Below, one piece after another: positions 8,701 to 14,350 of a DNA stretch of 31,299 nucleotides. This stretch comes from a virus: positions 1 to 31,299 of the IMG/VR virus record IMGVR_UViG_3300030102_003854. One strand, given 5' to 3'. The notes under the pieces are model-generated. The model searched no databases. It was not told where the DNA came from and was given only the letters and a program-made list of their open reading frames with translations. Numbering within the stretch: the stretch's first letter is position 1; each line of letters opens with the position of its first letter. Position numbers and translations under genes: made by a program.

Positions 8701-9160
8701 TGTCGTGGTTGATAAGCCAAAGACCAAAAAGAAACTTAATGAAAACATTGAGAAGTATTTACCCGAAGGAGACTTTACTAAGAACGAGTTTATCGAACAC
8801 ATTCAAACCCTGACTGGTATCTATCCACTAAACTTGGTGGTTCCAGAACAACTTCGTCAGCGATTTGAAAAGAAAGGCTTGCCACCAATCAGTGAATATG
8901 TCGAGAGCGGTGAAGAGTTCTGTTGGTGTATTCCGATAAACGTCAATTCAAAAAAGACTAAGAATAAAAAATGGTATCACATCGTTACTGTAATCGACTC
9001 TAACTCTGTCACAACGCAGATTAGATGCTGGAACATTGGTAATGATTACACTGATCAACCAGATATCAATGTGCCATACTTCTTGAAGCCAAAGTATGAT
9101 GAGAACTGGGGTTTCTCAACTAACGGTCGTATTGATGAAAGTTGGGCAAGGTTAGCATAA
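5708..9160 (+). CDS. dnaE: DNA polymerase III alpha subunit (DnaE type, with PHP domain)
   Basis: At 1150 residues this is full length for a C-family replicative polymerase. The N-terminal PHP domain keeps metal-binding blocks HAHS (10-13), TDHGN (43-47) and later CDSHYPN, so a metal-dependent phosphoesterase/proofreading activity may be retained. The palm shows GPGRGSAAGS (432-441) and YPDIDFD (472-478) carrying catalytic aspartates. Fingers motifs (GIFQFAEKGAQ, FRPGPLSAG, FLIFQEQI, GYGFNKSHA) and a helix-hairpin-helix (TTIKGLGDAAIDEI) follow, then a C-terminal region that may be OB-like. It is a single-gene unit started by ATG with CGGAGG 6 nt upstream. It suggests the phage replicates with its own polymerase; no clamp, loader or helicase is in the window. 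Confidence 0.95.
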   Translation: MEKINFVGLHAHSGVGSPFDGFGYPQEHMDFAYENGSEALALTDHGNMNGFAYQVLHAKRMKKQGKNFKPIFGVEAYFIESLDDWKVKLEEYKADKVKSKQIDNARSGTTVENEAESKSATKHDINRKRHLVLVAMNQTGLNNIFKLVSTSYSGDYFYRKPRIDFELLKEHNEGIIAMSACLGGVYAGCYWQNREQGEEAVLQCMREMTTKMMDIFGDRWYGELQWNGIAEQHELNQYIIKMHEEFGIRLVSTCDSHYPNPTAWQDRELYKRIGWLGKGAPEWLDNNIPDHIDEMEYELYPKNGEQMWEDYLKYSKQCGVEYNDDLILQSFEETHRIAFDRIEDFIPDNTVRLPDFVVPAGHTADNYLSQLAFEGLLRILERRGTKDAEGVLELYNDRLSHELSVISDRGFSRYFLTMKAIVDKTDEVQLAGPGRGSAAGSLVAYALGITQVDPIKYGLLFSRFLRADATDYPDIDFDVSDPMILKEKLIEEWGSNTVVPISNFNTLQLRSLIKDISKFYDIPFTEVNKVTAVMMREATGPAKKRRGMKAGMYTPNFEEVCEFSPTLQAFFRQYPRVKSHVEGLMGQIRSTSRHAGGVVIGEQLDQFMPLIASKGVRQTPWSEGQNVRQLEPMGFIKFDILGLATLRMMEECIRRILQRHHGVENPTFADIKEYYDTTLHPDVVDLHDQEVYKNIFHDGKWIGIFQFAEKGAQKFATKVQPKSIVDISAITSIFRPGPLSAGVHNDYVEAVRDPLSIRYENEIMEEFTSETHGFLIFQEQIALLAHHLGKDLDLDDANLLRKLLTKKGLDPAKEAKKEEIYSKFVAGCVEKGMTEDMADELWQKFEYFSGYGFNKSHAVSYSLVSYQCAWLATYYNAEWCCAFLDKEPETRKEKAINLVKAQGYNVKPLNINTSGRNWDILDNSTLVAPLTTIKGLGDAAIDEILEKRPFTSVEDLLFDKGVVARKLNKKSLDALCRSNAMTDLIDERFSGSKHFWSAVVVDKPKTKKKLNENIEKYLPEGDFTKNEFIEHIQTLTGIYPLNLVVPEQLRQRFEKKGLPPISEYVESGEEFCWCIPINVNSKKTKNKKWYHIVTVIDSNSVTTQIRCWNIGNDYTDQPDINVPYFLKPKYDENWGFSTNGRIDESWARLA

Positions 9161-9176
9161 AAGTAACAAAAAGCCC

Positions 9177-9205
9177 TTGACAGATTGCCAAGGGTGTGTT
9201 ACATT
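9177..9205 (+). promoter_or_regulatory. Promoter of the 9223-10844 operon
   Basis: TTGACA (9177-9182), 17-nt spacer, TACATT (9200-9205), TG-extended. A short inverted repeat CCCTT (9174-9178) / AAGGG (9190-9194) overlaps the -35, the weakest example of the inverted-repeat type. Confidence 0.75.
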
Positions 9206-9222
9206 ATAAACATGGAGGTTCA

Positions 9223-9342
9223 ATGGAACATTTAATGAATTGCCACGGTGAATGGAATGCCCTCATCGCCTTGGTATCATCACTGCCGTTAATCGGTGTT
9301 TGGGCAAAATCTAAACTTGGAGGAAACAATGACGAGATTTGA
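9223..9342 (+). CDS. Small single-pass membrane protein (39 aa)
   Basis: ATG 9223 follows GGAGG and lies about 18 nt after the -10 box, so it is the first gene of the operon. The product has a central hydrophobic helix (WNALIALVSSLPLIGVW) followed by AKSK, the shape of a one-helix inner-membrane protein. It overlaps the next gene by 14 nt. Function unknown. Confidence 0.55.
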   Translation: MEHLMNCHGEWNALIALVSSLPLIGVWAKSKLGGNNDEI

Positions 9343-9625
9343 GAGAGGGCTACAAAACGTAGTCGCAATGCATCAGCAAGTAGAAGAAGAGAAAAGCAAA
9401 GAGCAGCACATGGCTGATTATATTGCATCGATGAAAGCACTTGAGGAGGCTATGGAGCCTTACAAAGAGCAAAAGCGAGAACTTAAAGCCAACTACGTTG
9501 AGAATGGCTGGCTCACAAAGGATGACATCAGCCTGACAGTTAAGGCTTACCGTCTCTTAAAAGATGACGTTGATCTTGACCAACTGATTGACATTTATGA
9601 ATCACTAAGAAAAAAGGAGCAGTAA
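9329..9625 (+). CDS. Hypothetical coiled-coil protein
   Basis: ATG 9329 has GGAGG 5 nt upstream and is preferred to the upstream in-frame ATG 9296, which lies inside the previous gene. The 98-residue protein is almost wholly charged helix (RFERGLQNVVAMHQQVEEEK to YKEQKRELKANYVENG) with a short C-terminal segment (DDISLTVKAYRLLKDD). The family is not recognised. The stop overlaps the next ATG by one base. Confidence 0.6.
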   Translation: MTRFERGLQNVVAMHQQVEEEKSKEQHMADYIASMKALEEAMEPYKEQKRELKANYVENGWLTKDDISLTVKAYRLLKDDVDLDQLIDIYESLRKKEQ

Positions 9626-9834
9626 TGAGATTTATTACAATACAAAATCAACAAGGTGAAAAACTTGCCATTAATACCGACAGTATTGGACACGTAGAGT
9701 TCTGGTCAGATCCTACTCATAACTGTGTTGTGATTTATTCTAATGGCAAAGCAATCACCACAAAATTTACATCAATCGAAGCAGCAGTTGATTACATTCA
9801 ACGTGCAGCATCAATTAGCATGGGGGTGTCATAA
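9625..9834 (+). CDS. Hypothetical small beta protein
   Basis: A 69-residue product whose pattern is strand-rich: FITIQNQQGEKLAINTDSIGHVEF, then VVIYSNGKAITTKF, and a helix (SIEAAVDYIQRA). This resembles short FlbD-like or phage 'IN-x-xxI-xxV' proteins, as do the genes at 16773 and 20692 in this window. It shares one base with each neighbour's start or stop. Function unknown. Confidence 0.6.
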   Translation: MRFITIQNQQGEKLAINTDSIGHVEFWSDPTHNCVVIYSNGKAITTKFTSIEAAVDYIQRAASISMGVS

Positions 9835-10079
9835 TGGACGTAACTAATGAAAACGCAGAGGACACACCACTTCTTACAAAAGGTGACCTTGCAGTAGCAG
9901 CATTTGCTTTATCTGAAACATTTAATGCTTATCTTGCAGATTATCAAGCAGAAGAATATGGTGAGATGTCTAAGGAACAATACGAGTCATCCCTAAACCA
10001 CATACGCACAGCGTTTGTTAAGTTTGATACTTTACTAAAAGCAATGTCAGTGGAGGAAACAGATGATTCTGAGGTATGA
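9834..10079 (+). CDS. Hypothetical acidic protein
   Basis: An 81-residue acidic, helical protein (TKGDLAVAAFALSETFNAYL, EQYESSLNHIRTAFVKFDTLL). It overlaps the previous stop by one base and the dut start by 17 nt, so it is translated with dut. No family is recognised. Confidence 0.6.
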   Translation: MDVTNENAEDTPLLTKGDLAVAAFALSETFNAYLADYQAEEYGEMSKEQYESSLNHIRTAFVKFDTLLKAMSVEETDDSEV

Positions 10080-10521
10080 AAAAGTTCGTCTTGGTGTAAA
10101 AGAACCAGTTCGCTCTAATCCATCGGATGCAGGTCTTGATGTTTTTTACTGCCCATCACCAGAAAATGGCCCCTTGATGATTCAACCGGGACAATCAGTC
10201 GTGCTTCAGACAGGATTAAGATTTGAAGTTCCTCATGGTTTTATGCTTGAGGTAAAAAACAGATCTTCAATGGCATCAAAAAAACATTTGCTCGTTGGAG
10301 CGTGTGTGATTGATCCTGGTTATAGTGGAGAGGTTTTTATAAATCTGCACAATGTTGGTACACAACCTCAGTTAATCAGCACTGGTGATAAGATAGCACA
10401 ACTAGTATTGATACCTGTTTACCATTTTGAATGTCAGGAAGCACCAGCAGATACTATTTACAATCGACCGGTGTGTATCTCCAGCAGGGGTGAAGGCGGT
10501 TTTGGTTCTACTGGCTCGTAA
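10063..10521 (+). CDS. dut: dUTP diphosphatase
   Basis: A 152-residue trimeric-type dUTPase that hydrolyses dUTP to dUMP and PPi, keeping uracil out of DNA and feeding dTMP synthesis. All five family motifs are present in order: DAGLDV (motif 1), NRSSMA (2), VIDPGYSGEV (3, with the catalytic Asp), GDKIAQLVL (4) and RGEGGFGSTG (5, the P-loop-like C-terminal arm). It lies in an overlapping small-gene operon. Confidence 0.96.
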   Translation: MILRYEKVRLGVKEPVRSNPSDAGLDVFYCPSPENGPLMIQPGQSVVLQTGLRFEVPHGFMLEVKNRSSMASKKHLLVGACVIDPGYSGEVFINLHNVGTQPQLISTGDKIAQLVLIPVYHFECQEAPADTIYNRPVCISSRGEGGFGSTGS

Positions 10522-10844
10522 TGTCCGAATACAAAAAGAAGTTCACATTCTATGGCAAGGAAGAGTACCATGCTCAGTTTAAGTTGAGAATGGAGTATCA
10601 CTCTATGTCTCAATCTGAGTTCTTCCGTGCCTGTGTGGAAGCAGTAATTGATCGAGAAGATATTATCGAAGACTTTATAGAAGAGTATAAAGAAAAGAAA
10701 GGCACTGCCAAGCAAAAGAAAGCAAGATCAAGAGTTCGCTCCGAAAGAAAACAAGGTGAAGAGTTGATCAACAAACTTGGCTTGGGAGATGATGAGATAG
10801 ACAATATCTTCGACATTATAGCAAAAGAACACCCAGAACTATGA
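10521..10844 (+). CDS. Possible ribbon-helix-helix protein
   Basis: A 107-residue, highly charged protein starting one base inside the dut stop. The N-terminal 45 residues (KKFTFYGKEEYHAQFKLRM, then HSMSQSEFFRACVEAVIDRE) have a strand followed by two helices with the 'MSQSEFFRACVEAV' pattern typical of ribbon-helix-helix DNA-binding proteins. A Lys/Arg-rich linker and an acidic C-terminal helix follow. It could be a phage transcription regulator, and is a candidate reader of the repeated operators in this window; that link is inference. Confidence 0.5.
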   Translation: MSEYKKKFTFYGKEEYHAQFKLRMEYHSMSQSEFFRACVEAVIDREDIIEDFIEEYKEKKGTAKQKKARSRVRSERKQGEELINKLGLGDDEIDNIFDIIAKEHPEL

Positions 10845-10867
10845 AAGAGGGTCTTTTTTCTTTTTTA
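10844..10867 (+). terminator. Weak intrinsic terminator
   Basis: AAAGA (10844-10848), loop GGG, TCTTT (10852-10856), then a long T-rich tract. The stem is only 5-6 bp but it sits immediately after the stop codon of the operon's last gene. Confidence 0.5.
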
Positions 10868-10913
10868 AGATCTATTTATGTCAGTAACGCATAATATAAG
10901 GAGAATTACTGTT

Positions 10914-11501
10914 ATGTCTAAGAAATTATTATCAGAAGCACAAATCCGTCGCTTTCAATCACTTGCAAACCTTCCTGCCTTAAATGAAAAGTATCATGCT
11001 AAGGTTGATGATATGGAAGAAGGGCGATACGGAATGGAAGAAGATGGCCACATGGAAGAAATGGCACATCCTAAGAAAGATGAAGAGATGAAAGAAATGG
11101 CTCACCCTAAGAAAGACGAAAAAGTCTTAGATGAAGGAGAGCACGAAGAAGAAGAAATGGACATGGACCCAATGGAACCAAAAATGGATGCATCTGGTGG
11201 CGATCTTGATCTCACCGAAGAAGAAGCACGAGTAATCATTGAACTTGGCAAGAAACTTGAGGGTATTATGGGTGCTGATGCTGAAATGGATGACATGGAA
11301 GCCGATGCTGCTAAAATGGGCGCTGAGGATGCAATGGATATGCCTGACTTAGGTGAGGAACTCATGGAAGCCCTTGCGGAAGTTGAAGTTCAACCAAGCC
11401 GAAAAGAAGTTGTTGAGGAAGTTGCACGTCGAGTTGCACGTCGCCTCAATGAAGCCAAAAGAGCACAACGAAGACTTAACCGCGCTCTTGGAAACAAGTG
11501 A
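10914..11501 (+). CDS. Acidic Met/Glu-rich repeat protein
   Basis: ATG 10914 is used because AAGGAG lies 10 nt upstream; the in-frame ATG 10878 has no ribosome site. The 195-residue protein opens with MSKKLLSEAQIRRFQSLANL, then a low-complexity acidic region with a tandem EEMAHPKKDE / KEMAHPKKDE repeat, and ends in an Arg-rich helix (EEVARRVARRLNEAKRAQRRL). An acidic centre with a basic tail next to a ClpP-like protease would suit a capsid scaffold, but this is context inference. A terminator follows at 11540. Confidence 0.6.
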   Translation: MSKKLLSEAQIRRFQSLANLPALNEKYHAKVDDMEEGRYGMEEDGHMEEMAHPKKDEEMKEMAHPKKDEKVLDEGEHEEEEMDMDPMEPKMDASGGDLDLTEEEARVIIELGKKLEGIMGADAEMDDMEADAAKMGAEDAMDMPDLGEELMEALAEVEVQPSRKEVVEEVARRVARRLNEAKRAQRRLNRALGNK

Positions 11502-11508
11502 TTATCAC

Positions 11509-11536
11509 TTGACACCCCTTAAATATGTGTTATAAT
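11509..11536 (+). promoter_or_regulatory. Consensus promoter directly upstream of a terminator
   Basis: TTGACA (11509-11514), 16-nt spacer with TG at the extended position, and a perfect TATAAT (11531-11536). The predicted start of transcription (about 11543) falls inside the hairpin of the terminator at 11540-11559. Confidence 0.75.
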
Positions 11537-11539
11537 ATG

Positions 11540-11573
11540 GGAGAGGAGCAATCCTCTCCTTTTTTATTTTTAT
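11540..11573 (+). terminator. Strong intrinsic terminator
   Basis: Perfect 8-bp stem GGAGAGGA (11540-11547) / TCCTCTCC (11552-11559) closed by a GCAA tetraloop and followed by TTTTTTATTTTT. It ends the transcript of the acidic repeat gene. Confidence 0.92.
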
Positions 11574-11599
11574 AAAATTGTCAAACCCAGGGAGTTATA

Positions 11600-12268
11600 A
11601 TGACAAAAGTAACAAAGAAAACAAAGAAGACTAAGAAAGACAAGGAGAAAGAAGTAGTAGAGGAAGTAGAAGAGACAGGTGAGGAGCAAGTAGAAGCGGA
11701 AGATCTGCTGTCGCTGTTGACCGGAGGTATGGAGGAAAACCCTGAAGCAAGGTCAATCTACTTTAGTGGTGATCTTAACGAAGAAAGAGCAGCAGAGATT
11801 ATTACTGCCTTGCTGGTCTTGTCAAGGCAAAAAAATAAAGATGATGAGATTGATCCCATCAAACTTTACATATCAACTTATGGCGGAGCAGCAGATGAGA
11901 TGTTCGCTATTTATGATGTTATGAACCACATCAAAAAGCAAGGCGTAATTATTGAAACAATTGGTCTTGGTAAGGTAATGTCAGCAGGAACCCTAATGTT
12001 GGCTGCCGGTTCAGAAGGGCATCGTAAAGTTGGGGCACATACTCGAATTATGATTCACTCAGTTGCTGGAGGTTCAATGGGCGAACTTCATTCAATCAAA
12101 AACGAACTTGAGCAAATGAATGTTTTGCAAGAAGAATATATTCAAGCAATGGCAAATGAAACTGAAATGAGCAAAAAGCAAATACAGAATCTAATTAATA
12201 GAAAGATTAACGTGTATTTAAGTGCCGATGAGGCCATTGAAAAAGGCTTGGCTGACGAGGTTTATTAA
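11600..12268 (+). CDS. clpP: ClpP-like serine protease, catalytic Asp replaced by Asn
   Basis: A 222-residue protein with a Lys/Glu-rich 40-residue N-terminal extension followed by a ClpP fold: IYFSGDLNEERA, LYISTYGGAADEMFAIYDVM (oxyanion region), IGLGKVMSAGTLMLAAG with nucleophile Ser128, TRIMIHSVAGG with His153, and INVYLSADEAIEKGLADEV. The third catalytic position, Asp in most ClpP (xRDxFLSAxEA), aligns with Asn204. ClpP1 of Listeria also uses Asn there, so activity is possible. In phages ClpP-like proteins often act as prohead proteases. No ClpX/ClpA is in the window. The stop overlaps the amidase start by one base. Confidence 0.9.
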   Translation: MTKVTKKTKKTKKDKEKEVVEEVEETGEEQVEAEDLLSLLTGGMEENPEARSIYFSGDLNEERAAEIITALLVLSRQKNKDDEIDPIKLYISTYGGAADEMFAIYDVMNHIKKQGVIIETIGLGKVMSAGTLMLAAGSEGHRKVGAHTRIMIHSVAGGSMGELHSIKNELEQMNVLQEEYIQAMANETEMSKKQIQNLINRKINVYLSADEAIEKGLADEVY

Positions 12269-13161
12269 TGGATAAGATTTTTTACAATGAGGGTTCTGCT
12301 GCAAAACTTGGGTGGACTCCTGACTGGTTTGGTTGTGATGACTTTGATGAGGATCTCATCAATGCTATTATAAAGTTCCAGAAAGAACACAATCTCACAG
12401 CAGATGGTCTTATGGGGCCTACCACATATCGTAGAGTCTACAATGACAGAGTTGCAAATCTCGAGGATTATCAACCAAAATCTATGAAAAATAATAGAGA
12501 GTCTTTCATTGTATATAACTCAGACTATTTACCTATTGAATGGCCGAGAGTCAGACTCTTCTTCGAGGGTGATGGTTACAAGTTAACTAAAGGCTTCAAG
12601 AAGATGACACAAAAACGAGACCCAAAGTTCTTCGTGTGTCACTGGGACGTTTGCCTCTCTTCTGAGACCTGCTTTAGGGTGCTCAAGAAGAGGGGTATTT
12701 CGGTCCACTTTGCTATTGATAATGATGGAACAATCTATCAATTCATGGATATGAATGATGTTGCTTATCATGCTGGTTCCCGTAAGTGGAACGATGCTTC
12801 GGTTGGTGTTGAGATCACCAATGCTTTCTATCCAAAGTATCAAGATTGGTACAAGAGAAAAGGTTTTGGCGAAAGACCTGTGATTAAAGATGCTATGGTT
12901 CATGGCAAAAAACTTGAGACCCATCTGGGTTTCTACCCAGTTCAATTACAAGCACTCCAAGCACTTATGAAAGCCGTTCATAAAGCCACAGGAATGCCCC
13001 TCAAGGCACCTTTAGATAGAAAGGGTAACACTAGCACTAAGGTAAGCAAACCGGTCGCTGACGGTCGTTTTGAAGGCTTTGTGAGTCACTATCATTTGAC
13101 CAATCGTAAGATTGATTGCGCTGGTTTAGACATCAAAAAATTGTTGGAGGAAATTAAATGA
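12268..13161 (+). CDS. N-acetylmuramoyl-L-alanine amidase (endolysin) with peptidoglycan-binding domain
   Basis: A 297-residue modular lysin. Residues 1-60 resemble a peptidoglycan-binding domain (FDEDLINAIIKFQKEHNLTADGLMGPTTYRRV). The Amidase_2 domain follows at about 118-290: FFVCHWDVC with His125, SVHFAIDNDGTIYQF, VAYHAGSR (His168), ASVGVEI, and SHYHLTNRKIDCAG with probable zinc ligands His274 and Asp283. It cleaves the amide bond between muramic acid and L-Ala. There is no signal peptide, so export would need a holin. It is translationally coupled to clpP and overlaps the next gene by 4 nt (ATGA). Confidence 0.92.
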   Translation: MDKIFYNEGSAAKLGWTPDWFGCDDFDEDLINAIIKFQKEHNLTADGLMGPTTYRRVYNDRVANLEDYQPKSMKNNRESFIVYNSDYLPIEWPRVRLFFEGDGYKLTKGFKKMTQKRDPKFFVCHWDVCLSSETCFRVLKKRGISVHFAIDNDGTIYQFMDMNDVAYHAGSRKWNDASVGVEITNAFYPKYQDWYKRKGFGERPVIKDAMVHGKKLETHLGFYPVQLQALQALMKAVHKATGMPLKAPLDRKGNTSTKVSKPVADGRFEGFVSHYHLTNRKIDCAGLDIKKLLEEIK

Positions 13162-14336
13162 AAGATACATTCCGAATGCTAATTGAACAGGCTTTGAATG
13201 AGGAAGAGAAAGGTGGTGTAGAGAAGAAAGTCGCTGCTCCAAAAAGCGTTGACAACTTGGGCCTTGACCTTGCAGAGATTGCGGACATTATTGTAACCGG
13301 AACGGAGACAGATAAAATTCTTAAGTCGTCTGATGCAGCACTAAATACCTTGATAGGCAATGCCGGCATAAACATCGATCTTTCATCCGCACAGTCTTTG
13401 GTGGACTCATTTAGTTTCTTTAACTTCAAGTCTCAAGAGGTTCTGAATGAGAGATGCTCTAGCCTTGGTGGATTGATGTCTAAGATTGCATTGTCTGCTG
13501 GTCTGATTTCTATTCTTGATCAGTTTAATGCTATTTCGGCTGGTTTTGTAAACGAGGCATTTCTTGCAAAATTAATGGGAGGACAATCCGTACCAGTTGG
13601 TCAAGGAGGTATCGAAGACATTGGCATTGGGAATGTGGGAATCTCTCTAAAGGTTAGAAAAACTTCTAAACTTGGTGGTTCATTTGGTAACTTGCTGGAG
13701 ACCCTATCAATACCATATACAATAAATAAACAAGTCAAAAGAATTAGGCCCAAGACAGAAGTTTACGAAAAGGATGGTAGAAGATATGTTAGGCCGCCTG
13801 ACGATCCAGTTAATCCTGGTGGGTTATACTACCTAACGTTCATCAAGCAAACAGATGGCCTGACCGTCGCTGCTTACAAGATCACACGAGAGGATATTAT
13901 TGGCTCCGCAACACCCACAATGGTCAAAATCGGTGCAGAGGAATTTCCCGTTTACAACATCGAGGACCTGAACAATGTTTTAGACACTGACACTCCTGAT
14001 GTTGCCGAGAAAGCATCATATAAGATGGAGTCTCCTCTTACACCCGAAAGTTTAAACGAAGTCTTGCGTCAAGAAATGTCAGAGGTATTTGAATCTCTCG
14101 CTATTCTTGATGCTTGGTATGGACAGATGAAAGAAAAGATCGTTGGATACATATCAACTTTGGAGAGAGATAATTTTGATGAGTTACAGAACCACCTCGA
14201 TGTTGGCTCTGACTTCACTTTCAAAGCATTTAGCACAAAGTCATGTGCCGAGCCTATGATGGAACAAAAAGAAAAAAAATCACACTTTTCCCTTGACAAA
14301 CTTATAAAAGAGGTTATAATAGGTATAGATAAATAA
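13158..14336 (+). CDS. Hypothetical protein with possible PD-(D/E)XK-like core
   Basis: A 392-residue protein of unknown family. An Ala/Leu-rich helical region (about 60-130) is followed by VNEAFLAKLMGGQ (Glu133) and GGIEDIGIGNVGISLKVRK, giving Asp154-x8-Ser163-Leu-Lys165. The order helix-Glu, Asp, then x-x-K is that of PD-(D/E)XK nucleases with Ser in place of the usual acid. A second domain (GLYYLTFIKQTDGLTVAAYKI and beyond) and an acidic C-terminal coiled coil follow. Its position between endolysin and groEL also allows a structural role. The groEL promoter lies inside its last codons. Confidence 0.6.
   Translation: MKDTFRMLIEQALNEEEKGGVEKKVAAPKSVDNLGLDLAEIADIIVTGTETDKILKSSDAALNTLIGNAGINIDLSSAQSLVDSFSFFNFKSQEVLNERCSSLGGLMSKIALSAGLISILDQFNAISAGFVNEAFLAKLMGGQSVPVGQGGIEDIGIGNVGISLKVRKTSKLGGSFGNLLETLSIPYTINKQVKRIRPKTEVYEKDGRRYVRPPDDPVNPGGLYYLTFIKQTDGLTVAAYKITREDIIGSATPTMVKIGAEEFPVYNIEDLNNVLDTDTPDVAEKASYKMESPLTPESLNEVLRQEMSEVFESLAILDAWYGQMKEKIVGYISTLERDNFDELQNHLDVGSDFTFKAFSTKSCAEPMMEQKEKKSHFSLDKLIKEVIIGIDK
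14293..14320 (+). promoter_or_regulatory. groEL promoter
   Basis: TTGACA (14293-14298), 16-nt spacer, perfect TATAAT (14315-14320), lying inside the 3' end of the preceding gene. Among the closest matches to consensus in the window, implying strong expression of the chaperonin. Confidence 0.8.
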
Positions 14337-14350
14337 CCTTTGGAGGAAAA

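Noticed and set aside
8329-8802. Minus-strand open frame of 157 codons opposite dnaE (and others opposite groEL, MoxR and the amidase).
   Set aside because: They mirror strongly supported plus-strand genes, lack ribosome sites, and code for Ser/Leu/Phe-rich sequence typical of antisense frames.
5708-9160. Intein or intron inside dnaE.
   Set aside because: The polymerase motifs follow one another without an insert and total length is normal for DnaE.
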